From Giesbergeria anulus (lineage in GTDB: Bacteria; Pseudomonadota; Gammaproteobacteria; Burkholderiales; Burkholderiaceae_C), in the NCBI RefSeq assembly GCF_900111115.1, contig NZ_FOGD01000004.1, positions 1 to 64,000 on the forward strand: a DNA stretch of 64,000 nucleotides, in the 5' to 3' direction. Of this stretch, positions 35,999-45,011 are shown in pieces; the first letter of the stretch is position 1, and every line of letters starts with the position of its first letter. The notes beneath the pieces are model-generated. The model was not told the origin of the DNA. It saw only the letters and a list, made by a program, of their open reading frames with translations, and did no database searches. The position numbers were made by a program, and so were the translations under genes.

Positions 35999-38900
35999 TT
36001 ATGCCAGGGTGCCAGCACCGAAGGCAGCGTTGAAGCTGGTCACGCCAAAGATGGCAGCATCAGTTGCAGCGGGCACGCCGGTCAGGTGAATGACTGTGGT
36101 GGTACCGCCAGTAGCGTACTGCACATCCACAATGCCGTCGGTGAAGTCGGCGTTGACGATGGTAGCCAAACCAGCTGTGGGGAACGCCAACTTGTCACCA
36201 GCACCAAAGCCAGCAATGTTGTAGGTGTAGTTACCAGCGGCCACGTTGAAGGTGGTGTTGGTAGCAGCGGTTTCGGTCACAGAACCAGCAGCCGTCACAG
36301 CCACGGTAGCGGCAGTGCCTGTACCGGGAGTAACGGGGGTAGTGCCAGCCGAACCATTCAAGCCGGTGGGGCCGTTGCTCAGGTTGTAGTTGGCAGCGCT
36401 GGAGTTGACAAAGTTAGCAGCGGTCAGAGTGCCCCAAGCGGTATCGCCCAGATCAATCGTACCTTGCAGGGTAGCCACAGCGTTGGTAGCGCCAGCAGCG
36501 TCAGCCACGGTGTACACCGAGGCCACGTTGTGGGCGTTAACCGACAAGAACACGTGGTCTTGTGCAGCAGCGTTGTTGGCGTTAAACAGGGCTTCGATCG
36601 CGGCCTTTTCGGTCACGGTGGACGAGGTGCCCAAGGTGGTAGCAGCTTGGATAGCGATGGACTTGTCGGTGGTGTAACCGGCAGTCAGGGTGGTGCCCTT
36701 GAGCGCGGTAAAGTCGAATGCGTCTGCGCCGTTGCCGGTAGCTGCAAAGTTGACCACAGTGTCGTTGCCGAAGCTGTTGCCAATCACGACGGTGTCGTTG
36801 CTGGAGCCAGCAGCGGTGGTGCCGACAGTGGTGCCCAGAACGATGACGTCGTTACCTTCGCCTGGCAGAACCAAGTTGTCGCTGGTGGACAGGCTGGCGT
36901 TGCCGGTGATGTTGGCAGTGCCGTCGTTAGCCAAGGCGGTAACGTAGTCACCAAAGCCAGTGAAGGTGGTGTAAGCAGCAGCAATAGCAGCCGACACGCT
37001 AGCAGCGGTGGGAGCAGTGATGCCGTAAGCAGCGCCCACAGCGGCCAGTTCCACAGCAGACAGGGCACCCACTTCAGTGGCGGTCAGCGGAGTCAGGGTC
37101 ACGCCCAGATCGGCAGTGGTAACAGCGCCGTCAATCAGGGACTTGACCACCAAGGAGTTGGCAGGGCCGTCTTCAGCCACCAGCAGCTTGCTCAGAACGG
37201 CATCATTGTTGATAGCGCTCTTGATAGCTTGGTTGATTTGCAGGTCGGAGGTCTTGTAACCTGTACCGCCCACCACTACTGTAGTAGAGGGGATACCCTT
37301 GAAGCTAACCACCAGCTTGCTGTTGTAGAAGTTGAACGTTTCGTTGCTGTCCGAGCGCAGGTCATTGATGTTGCGGCCAGAAGCGCCGTACAGACCGGCG
37401 GCAGGGGCTGCGCCAAAAGCTGTGGTTTGGTCAACGGTGTTAAACACCCACTGGCCCTTGACGTAGGAAGTGGCATTGCCGTTGTAACCGGTAGCACCAG
37501 CAGTAGCCACGGTTTGGAAGCCAGTGTTGTCGGTGTACACGGTGTCGTTGCCGGTACCAGCGTCGATCTTGACATCGCCAGCGCCTGGAGTCCAGATGGT
37601 GTCGTTGCCAGCGCCACCGGAGACGGTAACGTTGTTGTTCAGATCTTGGTTGTTGTACCAGTTTTGGGTGTTGCCTGCGTTGTTGCGCACGCCACCAACG
37701 ATGTCGTTGTTGATCAGCTTGACAGTGATGTTGTCGTTGCCGGCACCACCATCGACGTTGAAGGTGAAGTCTTCACGACCAGCCACCACCAAGCTACGGC
37801 TGGCAACCACTGCACCGTCCAGATCGACCACGAGCTTGTCGTTGCCAGCACCGGTGGTGTAGTTGAAGTTGGCAATAGCGCCGGTACCAAAGTTGTTGAG
37901 ACCGCTACCAGCCACGTTGGTTTCAACGGGGTTGGCTTGTGTATCAACCAAGTTCATGTACTTGGCGATGGAGCGGGCTGTGACTTCAGCGGTGAAGGCC
38001 AGATCACCTGCAAAGGTGGAGCCGTCAATCAGGCGCACGTCGGAGAAGCCGTAGGCGTTGTGCTGGGTAGCAGAGCCGGGCAGGGCGGTGTCGATACCCA
38101 AGCCGTAGCCAGTAGCGGAGCCAGTAGCGGACACAGCGGTAGGAGCGACGTTGTTGTCAACGTTGCTGTTACCCAGTGTGAAGGCTACGTTGCCGTTAAC
38201 AGTCAGGTCGCCCTTGTTCTGTTCGGTGGAAACGTAGGCAAAGCTGTTGCTGCTGGTGACGCCATTCTTGATGGAAACTTCACGCAGGGTGTTGTTGGTG
38301 GAGTTGATGGTTTGCAGCTTGCTGTTGTCGCGCACTTCGATTTCGAAGCGTTCGACACCCATCGAGTGCGAAGTATCGCCCACCGACAGACCACCAATGA
38401 CCAGATCGCCACCGGTAGAGCCACGGCCCACGTCGTCCAAGATCACCTTGCTGGTGACCAGATCGGTGTTGTTGGCAGTGGAGTTGCTGATAGCAGTGTG
38501 CAGACCGGAGCTTGCGGGCACGGGGCCAGTAGCCGACCAGCCGGTGTTAGCGCCTTCAGCCGACACGGTAGCGCCGGTGTTGGTGCTCAACACGATTTGG
38601 GTACCAGTGACGGGCTGGCCGCTGATGGTGTCAAAACGGGTGAAGGTGTTGCCCAGCGCCACATTGAAACCAGCCAGCTCAGGCTTGGCGGCTACAGCAG
38701 CAGCAATGGCGTCACGCAGTTCTACGTAAGTCGTGGCCGTATTGATGGCTTCGGACTGAACGACGATGTTGGTGGGGGTGGTGGCACCAGGAGCGGTCAG
38801 GTTGAAGGCAAAGGCGTTGTAAGGGCTGTCCTTCAGGGGGCCAGTGCCAGCAGCTTGGCTGCGGGTGTCAAGCAGTTCCAGCACCAGGTTAGAGCTGGTG

Positions 38901-39817
38901 TTGGTTTGTGCGCGCAGCGAGTATTGGTCGAAATAGACACCGAAATCAACATGGCCGGGGTCGGTTTCGACCATGGCGATAGTGATGTCTTTGGTGATTT
39001 GGTTGGCGGCAATGCGCACGTCTTCGATGAGAACGTCAGCACGGCTGTTGTTGGACTCCCACTGAGTCACACCCTTCATGCGTTCGGCATCGATTTGCAC
39101 TTCGCTGGTGGAAGCGGTGTTGTTGTCGGTGCTGTCTTTGCTGATAGCTTGTGCGCGGATAGCCACTTGCTCAACGCCGGTGGTTTCGGGCGTGATGGCA
39201 AAGTTTTGCGAAGTACCGATGTCGGCTTGCAGGCGGTCAACACCAGCACCGCTGGCGTCAATCTTGTCGCCAGATTGCAGGGTGTTGCTGTTGTTGATGA
39301 TAGGAGCAGTGAAGATGTCTGCGCCAGCGGTGCCGGTCAGGTGGTCACGGCCCAGGCCCAGTTCGGTGGTGCTTTCACCGGTGGTGCCGCCGGTGGATTG
39401 GATGAAAGAAGCAGCAACTTCTTGGTTCCAAGCGGCAGCTGCGGTGTTGTACACAGCCAAGTTGCCTGTGGCAGTTTCGAGGCTGGACAAAATTTGTGCC
39501 AGTTGCAGCACGACGGTGCCACGGTTTTCGAGGCCGACGGAACCGAAGTACTCAGCCAAGGCTGGCACCAGTTCTTGCACGGTAGCGTTGGTGCTGGGCA
39601 GCACGCCCATGTTGGTCAGGACCTGAGTAGCCAAGGCAGTATCAGACGAACCATTGAAGCTGGCACCAAATTGGTTGGCGAAAGCAAATTGGCTAGCCTG
39701 TGTAGCACCAGCAGCAGTTACTTGGTTTTGGAAGATAGCGTTGGCAGGGGAGGCATCGTTGAACGCACGGTTCAGCGAGGAAACGACGGCTTGGGCGCCG
39801 AAAATGGTTTGTGGCAT
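35999..39817 (-). CDS. Large S-layer-like, Ca-binding surface protein (1272 aa)
   Basis: 1272 residues without Cys or a Sec signal. The N-terminal 150 residues are helical (SLNRAFNDASPANAIF, VPALAEYFGSVGLE), reminiscent of the attachment region of other RTX-type S-layer proteins. The middle is beta-rich with Ca-binding units (GGAGNDNITVKL, GGAGNDTIWTPGAGDVK, GEGNDVIVLG). The last 78 residues are module B, ending GAGTLA. Codon choice is very uniform (GGC/GGT, AAC, CTG, GTG), as in highly expressed genes, which also leaves the opposite strand free of stops. AAGGAAGA precedes the ATG. Best read as the main S-layer subunit exported by a type I system encoded elsewhere. Confidence 0.85.
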   Translation of the reverse strand: MPQTIFGAQAVVSSLNRAFNDASPANAIFQNQVTAAGATQASQFAFANQFGASFNGSSDTALATQVLTNMGVLPSTNATVQELVPALAEYFGSVGLENRGTVVLQLAQILSSLETATGNLAVYNTAAAAWNQEVAASFIQSTGGTTGESTTELGLGRDHLTGTAGADIFTAPIINNSNTLQSGDKIDASGAGVDRLQADIGTSQNFAITPETTGVEQVAIRAQAISKDSTDNNTASTSEVQIDAERMKGVTQWESNNSRADVLIEDVRIAANQITKDITIAMVETDPGHVDFGVYFDQYSLRAQTNTSSNLVLELLDTRSQAAGTGPLKDSPYNAFAFNLTAPGATTPTNIVVQSEAINTATTYVELRDAIAAAVAAKPELAGFNVALGNTFTRFDTISGQPVTGTQIVLSTNTGATVSAEGANTGWSATGPVPASSGLHTAISNSTANNTDLVTSKVILDDVGRGSTGGDLVIGGLSVGDTSHSMGVERFEIEVRDNSKLQTINSTNNTLREVSIKNGVTSSNSFAYVSTEQNKGDLTVNGNVAFTLGNSNVDNNVAPTAVSATGSATGYGLGIDTALPGSATQHNAYGFSDVRLIDGSTFAGDLAFTAEVTARSIAKYMNLVDTQANPVETNVAGSGLNNFGTGAIANFNYTTGAGNDKLVVDLDGAVVASRSLVVAGREDFTFNVDGGAGNDNITVKLINNDIVGGVRNNAGNTQNWYNNQDLNNNVTVSGGAGNDTIWTPGAGDVKIDAGTGNDTVYTDNTGFQTVATAGATGYNGNATSYVKGQWVFNTVDQTTAFGAAPAAGLYGASGRNINDLRSDSNETFNFYNSKLVVSFKGIPSTTVVVGGTGYKTSDLQINQAIKSAINNDAVLSKLLVAEDGPANSLVVKSLIDGAVTTADLGVTLTPLTATEVGALSAVELAAVGAAYGITAPTAASVSAAIAAAYTTFTGFGDYVTALANDGTANITGNASLSTSDNLVLPGEGNDVIVLGTTVGTTAAGSSNDTVVIGNSFGNDTVVNFAATGNGADAFDFTALKGTTLTAGYTTDKSIAIQAATTLGTSSTVTEKAAIEALFNANNAAAQDHVFLSVNAHNVASVYTVADAAGATNAVATLQGTIDLGDTAWGTLTAANFVNSSAANYNLSNGPTGLNGSAGTTPVTPGTGTAATVAVTAAGSVTETAATNTTFNVAAGNYTYNIAGFGAGDKLAFPTAGLATIVNADFTDGIVDVQYATGGTTTVIHLTGVPAATDAAIFGVTSFNAAFGAGTLA
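36002..36235 (-). repeat. C-terminal surface module B, copy 2
   Basis: Last 78 residues of the 1272-residue protein (YTYNIAGFGAGDKLAFPT, LTGVP, IFGVTSF). 41 of 78 positions are identical to the mini protein's C-terminus by hand count. Confidence 0.75.
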
Positions 39818-40078
39818 GGTCTTCCTTTACGGAGAGTTTCAATATCAAAGACAAGTTGCTAAAGAGGGCTTGACCACAGCCAAACCCCACCTACGCAAGT
39901 TTGCCAAAGCATTATCACACGCGTTGCCGCAAAGCAACACACTTGAACGGTGCCAGTTTGGCTAACTTCAGGCTACTGTAGCGCACACGCCACTGATACG
40001 ATAGTGACGGGGATCACAGCTTTTGTGTGCAAGAGCCAAACTGTGGTGCCTACGCTACTACCGCAGGCAAGCTGTGGA
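39818..40078 (-). promoter_or_regulatory. Promoter/leader region of the 1272-residue surface-protein gene
   Basis: A 261-bp gap with no gene I can support. On the minus strand GATAAT (39911-39916) matches a -10 box in 5 of 6 bases. The best -35 candidate, TTGCTT (39932-39937), is only 15 bp away, so the assignment is weak. If correct, the leader is about 85 nt, which is common for S-layer genes. The ribosome site AAGGAAGA lies just before the ATG. Confidence 0.3.
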
Positions 40079-41434
40079 TTACCAGTGGGCACGCACACCA
40101 AGGTATAGGCCACGACTGCGCAGGGCAAACAGCGGCAGGCTGGCATTTTGCACCAAGGCATCAGCCCCAGCCAGTAGGCGCAAGCTAGGGCTGATGGTGT
40201 ATTGGTATTCGGCCCGCAGGCTCAGGCGGGTGATGCTGCGGCGGCGGTTGTGGTCTAGCAGTGCGCTGTAGCCGCTGGCATCGCGGCTGTAGCTGGCTTC
40301 GGCATCAAGCAACCAGAACGAGGCCGGGCTGGTGTGGGTGCTGACGCGTGCGCGCAGGTTGTATTGGTCTTGCGCGCCACCGGGGCGGCTGGCGTCGCGG
40401 GGGCGGTCTTGGCCAACACGGGCTGTCAGTTGCCACTGGGGTTTGCCAGGGGGCGCGCAGCCCCAATGACCACTGACGCCACTGTATTGACCGGAGAGCA
40501 CCTCATTGTTGTGCAACTGGCGGTTTTGCCACTCTAACCCTAGGCGCTGGGTGCAGCGTGGCACTGTAGACAAGGTAGAGCGCTCAATGCCAGCCGTTAT
40601 ACCTTGGCTAATATAACGGGTGCCGGTGCGGGCATCTAATGCCGCTAGGGTGGCACTGGCGTAGTAGCCCGGCGCAGGCTGGATATATTCGAGCTGCAGT
40701 TCGGCTTGGGTGCTATTGGCAGCGTTCAGGCCGGGGCTGTTGCGTTGCAAAGCGCTGGCATCTACTGCCCAGCGACTGCCATCGGGCTGCAGGCGCGAAT
40801 GGCTCAGGTGCAAATCAGTACGAACAAAGGTGCCAGAACGCGGGTGGTTGGACTGATCCACCGGCAAAGTGATGGTTTCGGTGGGCAGGGTGAGGGCAAG
40901 GCTGCTTAATCGGGGGCTACCGAGCAAATTATTGTCGTAACCCATGCGCACACCGGCACTCATGCGGGTAACTTGGTGCGGTACAACTTGCGCCTCTGTG
41001 GCATTGTTAGCCCACTGGCGGCTGGTATGGAGTAGGCCCAAACGCAGTGATGCGGGCAGATCGGGGTGCTGTTGTAGAGCCTGCACCAGATGCAGTGCCG
41101 AGGCGATATCACCGCTGCCAGCCAGAGCTATGGCGTAGTCTAGCTGGGTGTTGGGGTTGTCTGGCTCTAGCAGGAGAGCTCGCTCTAGATGTTCAGCAGC
41201 TTGGGCGTAGCGCTGTTGCTGGTTGTAGAGTTGGCCTAGGCGGGCAAGATAAGCCGGGTCTTTTTGGCAGTGCTCTAGGTGGCTGCCTAAAGCGTCTGCC
41301 TCTAGCACAAGCAACTCTGGGCTGTGGCAGTTAATGGGGGACTGGGCATAGGCAGGCATGAGGGTGGCCGCCAACACCCACCACAACGCGTGGACAATGC
41401 CCACCGTTGTGCTAGTGGCTATGCGCTGCTGCAT
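40079..41434 (-). CDS. TPR plus outer-membrane beta-barrel protein
   Basis: 451 residues. The N-terminal signal sequence ends about ...LMPAYAQS. Residues 50-150 contain TPR-like units (AYLARLGQLYNQQQRYAQAA, EHLERALLLEPDNPNTQLDY). From about 165 on there are alternating polar/hydrophobic strands of a barrel, closing with a terminal Trp (LGVRAHW), as BAM substrates do. The layout resembles the DUF560/Slam-type TPR-barrel proteins. Third gene of the FecR-cyclase operon; its start overlaps the cyclase stop by 23 bp. A role as outer-membrane partner of the FecR-domain protein is inferred. Confidence 0.75.
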   Translation of the reverse strand: MQQRIATSTTVGIVHALWWVLAATLMPAYAQSPINCHSPELLVLEADALGSHLEHCQKDPAYLARLGQLYNQQQRYAQAAEHLERALLLEPDNPNTQLDYAIALAGSGDIASALHLVQALQQHPDLPASLRLGLLHTSRQWANNATEAQVVPHQVTRMSAGVRMGYDNNLLGSPRLSSLALTLPTETITLPVDQSNHPRSGTFVRTDLHLSHSRLQPDGSRWAVDASALQRNSPGLNAANSTQAELQLEYIQPAPGYYASATLAALDARTGTRYISQGITAGIERSTLSTVPRCTQRLGLEWQNRQLHNNEVLSGQYSGVSGHWGCAPPGKPQWQLTARVGQDRPRDASRPGGAQDQYNLRARVSTHTSPASFWLLDAEASYSRDASGYSALLDHNRRRSITRLSLRAEYQYTISPSLRLLAGADALVQNASLPLFALRSRGLYLGVRAHW

Positions 41435-43400
41435 CTAGGGGGTGGGCGTAGATATGGTGGGGCACCCGCATACCATCAAGCAAAAAAGTACCCATGGACT
41501 CAAGACCGACGCCGCCCACTTGGGCGGCCAAGCCTTCACCTACCAAAATGGGATGAGACAGGTCTGCCGTCATTTGCACTAGGCGGCTAGCAATGGTAAC
41601 GGTACGGCCCATGACCATATGGGTACGGCGGCTGGCCAAACCAAAAGAGCCAGCCATAGCAGGGCCAGTTTCGACACCTACACCTAAGCTCAAGGGTTCA
41701 AGACCCGCTGGGGCGGGGTCGGGTAGCACGCCTTGTACGGCATGCAAAAGGTCAATGGCGGCATGAAGGGCTTGCAGGGCATGGTGGGTGCGCAGAGCGC
41801 TGGCGCTGTGGTGCAGCTCGCCATTCCAGACTGCAATGATAGCGTCTCCTTGAAAAGCCTCAATCACACCACCGTGGGCCTGCACGACATGGGTAGCGGC
41901 AGCAAAAAAGGCATGGAGCACGGCGGCGGATTCTTCAGGGGGACGGGCCTCACAGTAGGCAGAAAAGTTGCGGATATCGGCAAACAGCACGCTGACTTGG
42001 CGCGTTTGGGCCTCAATGGCACTGGAGGGGCGTTGCAGCGCCAGCGCTGCTGCCACTGGGGCAGGCAGGTAACTCGAAAGATGGGCGTAGAGACGATCGC
42101 GGTCTATACGGCTGCGGGCATGTTCTAGCACGCCGATGTAAATGCCAGCCAGCACTGTGAACAGTACTGGAGCCGCCCAGCCCAACCACACCCCAGCCAG
42201 TGCATGCAACAGGCCGTGCAACAGCCACAGCAACAAGGCCAGCCCCACGCCGGCCAGCGGCAGCAGGTAGGGGGGCAGGCGTTGCAAGCGGGTGGCTAGG
42301 CGTGCTGGCTCTGGGGTAGTTGTGGCATTAGCAGCTGCTGAGGGCACTAAGGCATACAGCAATGCTAGGGCGCACACTGCTGCCAGTGCCTGCAACCACG
42401 GTGCAGCGCGGGGCGTGACCGACATACGGCCATCCAACAAGGCGGTGATGGTTTGGGCATGGGCCTGTAGGCCAGAGGCGGCACCGCCAAAAGGAGTGGC
42501 AATGGTGTCGTTGAGGCCAAAGGCACTGCTACCTACCAACACCCAAGCACCCGCAACTAACTGGGGCGGAACGCGTCCAGCAATGACATCAGAAGCCGAG
42601 AGGCTGATAAAGCTGTCCGGGTGCAAACGCCACGGAATGCGGAAATCACCTCTATCGTTGAGCGGTACCGTGCCCAGCACGGCATTGCCACTGAGCAGCC
42701 AAGGAGCTTGGAGCCAATGGCCACGCTCTAGGGTGAGGTGAGTGTCTTGACCAGCCTGCATGAGGGCGGCCAGCGCCAGCGCTGGATAAGCCCGACTGCC
42801 CATGCAAATGATGGCGGGCTGGTGGCGCATGACGCCATCGCTGGCGATACGTGGGGTGATATGCCCAGCCATCAGCGGCTGGCCGCTGGCATCAGGCAAC
42901 ACGCTAGGAACACTGGCCAAGTAGCCTTGGGCTTGACCAAAAGGTGCGGGGCAAGTGGGCCAAGACAGTGCCCCGGCCAGCTTGCCTACCGAAGGGGTGC
43001 CGCCTTGCTCTAGTGCAAATACTTGGGCCAATACGGGCTGGTGCTGGACGAGCGTGCGGGCGAGGTATGCATCATCGGGGCGGGTATCGGCAAAAACAAT
43101 ATCGAGGATTTGTTGGCGCGCACCCAATCGGGCCAGTTGCTCTAGCAAACGTGCCAAGCTGGAGCGCGGCCACGGCCAAGGCCCCAGTTCAGACAGGCTG
43201 CGCTCATCGATATCCACCACCACAAGGCGACGCTCTTGGGTGCGCTCGGCGGTTAAGGCCCAAGCCCAGTCTCCAGTGCGCTCCTCTAGCGCAGACAACC
43301 AAGGCCCCACTAGCAGCTGCAAGGCCAGCAAAGTGAGCCCCGCCAGCGCCAGCCCACCTAAAAACACGCCGTGGCGGCGCAACTGCTGCATACAACCCAC
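41412..43400 (-). CDS. CHASE2-domain membrane protein with class III nucleotidyl cyclase-like domain
   Basis: 662 residues from a GTG at 43400; an ATG at 43391 would remove three. A transmembrane helix near 12-32 is followed by a periplasmic CHASE2 domain (RLVVVDIDERSLSELGPWPW; YPALALAALMQ), then about three helices (residues 335-430) and the cyclase domain. Both metal-binding Asp are present (VLFADIRNFS and QGDAIIAVW). The substrate-specifying Lys of the DKYIGD motif is Ala (EAFQGD), and GDTVNLASR reads GRTVTIASR, so the specificity Asp and transition-state Asn are changed. It may have altered or no cyclase activity. It sits between the FecR-like and barrel genes. Confidence 0.88.
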   Translation of the reverse strand: MGCMQQLRRHGVFLGGLALAGLTLLALQLLVGPWLSALEERTGDWAWALTAERTQERRLVVVDIDERSLSELGPWPWPRSSLARLLEQLARLGARQQILDIVFADTRPDDAYLARTLVQHQPVLAQVFALEQGGTPSVGKLAGALSWPTCPAPFGQAQGYLASVPSVLPDASGQPLMAGHITPRIASDGVMRHQPAIICMGSRAYPALALAALMQAGQDTHLTLERGHWLQAPWLLSGNAVLGTVPLNDRGDFRIPWRLHPDSFISLSASDVIAGRVPPQLVAGAWVLVGSSAFGLNDTIATPFGGAASGLQAHAQTITALLDGRMSVTPRAAPWLQALAAVCALALLYALVPSAAANATTTPEPARLATRLQRLPPYLLPLAGVGLALLLWLLHGLLHALAGVWLGWAAPVLFTVLAGIYIGVLEHARSRIDRDRLYAHLSSYLPAPVAAALALQRPSSAIEAQTRQVSVLFADIRNFSAYCEARPPEESAAVLHAFFAAATHVVQAHGGVIEAFQGDAIIAVWNGELHHSASALRTHHALQALHAAIDLLHAVQGVLPDPAPAGLEPLSLGVGVETGPAMAGSFGLASRRTHMVMGRTVTIASRLVQMTADLSHPILVGEGLAAQVGGVGLESMGTFLLDGMRVPHHIYAHPLDAAAHSH

Positions 43401-44858
43401 TTAACGCCCCCAGAGCGTGACACCACGCAACAGGCCGGAGCTGATGGCTTTTTCAAAGGCATAGCCAGCTTCGTGCCCATTGGGGGTGACGGCACCAAAC
43501 AAACTGGCGTTGCCATTTTCTGCACGCATCACCCCATTGGGCAAAATGGCACCACCAGCGCTGATCTGCTCGACACCAATACTGGGGCTGCTCAAGCTGA
43601 GAAGGGTAGAAAAGATGCTGCGGCTGAAATCGACCGTGAGTGCCCCGGCGCGTACGCTAACGTCTTCGGCGGGCCGAAACGCATTACGCCACAGATGGGC
43701 GCTGGCGTCGGCTAAACGAAAACTAACGACGGGGTCGGCCAGTGGCTGGGCAGCGGCGATGGCCTCAGTGCCACTGGGACGTTGGTACAACACATAATTG
43801 CTATTGCCCACCACTTTTTCCAGCCCAGCCACTAAGGCCTCATTTAAACGGATCGTGAAAGTGTCGCTATCGGGTTGGGCTACCCAGCCATAGCGTACCC
43901 AGCTCAAGAGGGTTACTTGGGGGGGCAACACCACCGGGGGTGGCTCAGGGGCTGGCGCGGGTACAACGGGCAACACGGGGCCCGGTGCAGGCCCGGGAGC
44001 CGGTGCAGGGGGCGGTGGTGGAGGGGGCGGTGGCGGAGGGGGTGGCGGCGGTGGCGGTGGCGGGACGTACGCAGCCACGGCGGTGCCTAAAGTTTCGTTA
44101 GCTAGGCTTTTGGCACTAGTGGTTTCAGGGGAAGCGTTGTCTATGGCATGGGGCGCACGGGCCAGCACTTCTGGTGGTGCTTCAAAGTGGTGCGGGAGTT
44201 TGGCCGCATAGCCACTACTGGCCACAAGCATCGGCGCGCTTTGGCTGCGAGCCAGTTCTAGCATTTGGCCTTTCATATCGGCAGTGAGAAGTTTCTCACT
44301 GCCGTTCAGGCAGGGGCCAACGCTGGTGCCACACTCGCCCAACAGCGGGGCCAAGGTAATAGCACCGGTATATACCGTGGCAGCGGTGGTATCGGCATGG
44401 GAGCGCACCACAAAATCGGTGCCCTTGACACCAATGGCCGCCACAGGGGTGTTGAGGCGAAAGCGCTCGCGGGCGGCCTCGCCCCAAGCGCCGGTGATGG
44501 AGCGCACTACGCCCTCATCTAAGCGCAACTTGATGGCCCCCTGCTCAGGTTGGCTGGCCGAGTGGCTGTAGCTGTCAATGTGCAAACGGCTGGCCGGGCG
44601 CACGCTCAGGCGGCCACCATCCACAAAGCGCAGTAGCACATGGCCGCCTTCGGGGGTGTCGATACGATCGCCCACACGGATGGCCGCGCCCCGCTCTAGC
44701 GGGCGCTGGCTGCCATCGCTGCCCAACACGCTGGCCATGCCAATCACCATCGTGGCCTCACCCACAATGGCTGGCGCTTGTGCCCACACTGGCGCACCTG
44801 CCCCAAGGCAACCGGCGGCAAGCACGGCATGTGCGGACCAAAAAAGAGGGTATTGCAT
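43401..44858 (-). CDS. Exported FecR-domain protein with long proline linker
   Basis: 485 residues with a Sec signal ending near ...GAPVWAQA. The FecR domain (residues 50-165) reads AAIRVGDRIDTPEGGHVLLR, then GGRLSVRPASRLHID, RFRLNTPVAAIGVKGTDFVV. A long poly-Pro tract and Pro/Ala/Gly linker sit near residues 268-315. A C-terminal domain of unknown fold follows (LLSWVRYGWVAQPDSDTF). FecR-type domains often read a surface signal or scaffold envelope complexes. First gene of the FecR/CHASE2-cyclase/barrel operon; the cyclase start abuts its stop. Expressed divergently from the Crp-like regulator. Confidence 0.85.
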   Translation of the reverse strand: MQYPLFWSAHAVLAAGCLGAGAPVWAQAPAIVGEATMVIGMASVLGSDGSQRPLERGAAIRVGDRIDTPEGGHVLLRFVDGGRLSVRPASRLHIDSYSHSASQPEQGAIKLRLDEGVVRSITGAWGEAARERFRLNTPVAAIGVKGTDFVVRSHADTTAATVYTGAITLAPLLGECGTSVGPCLNGSEKLLTADMKGQMLELARSQSAPMLVASSGYAAKLPHHFEAPPEVLARAPHAIDNASPETTSAKSLANETLGTAVAAYVPPPPPPPPPPPPPPPPPPPAPAPGPAPGPVLPVVPAPAPEPPPVVLPPQVTLLSWVRYGWVAQPDSDTFTIRLNEALVAGLEKVVGNSNYVLYQRPSGTEAIAAAQPLADPVVSFRLADASAHLWRNAFRPAEDVSVRAGALTVDFSRSIFSTLLSLSSPSIGVEQISAGGAILPNGVMRAENGNASLFGAVTPNGHEAGYAFEKAISSGLLRGVTLWGR

Positions 44859-44928
44859 GGAAAACGACCTTTCAGCCCCTATTTTTTAGAGACTGGCTTG
44901 ATTTTCCTGCAAAGACGCTGTAAAGCCG

Positions 44929-44944
44929 TGTGAGCGCCATCACA
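44929..44944. promoter_or_regulatory. Perfect CRP-type operator in the divergent promoter
   Basis: TGTGA-GCGCCA-TCACA: both pentamers are exact and the spacer is 6 bp; the symmetry extends one base (GTGTGA/TCACAC). The centre (44936.5) is 78 bp from the FecR start at 44858 and 75 bp from the regulator start at 45012. A -10-like CATACT at 44986-44991 would place the rightward start near 44998, about 61 bp from the centre, as in class I activation; that part is speculative. Confidence 0.85.
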
Positions 44945-45011
44945 CACGGAGTACAAAGCCAAGCCAAAAAGTGGTGTGCTTGGGCCATACTGCGTTTTTA
45001 TACCACCATCC

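Noticed and set aside
36086-39862. A 1258-codon open frame on the plus strand opposite the large surface protein
   Set aside because: It mirrors the minus-strand gene almost exactly. Its composition (Gly/Ser/His/Val-rich) is what the reverse complement of a strongly codon-biased Thr/Ala/Asn/Gly gene gives, and it has no ribosome site or recognisable domain.
43978-44070. GGN-rich low-complexity tract as a possible CRISPR or satellite repeat
   Set aside because: It is the reverse complement of CCN codons for the proline linker of the FecR-domain protein; there are no spacers.
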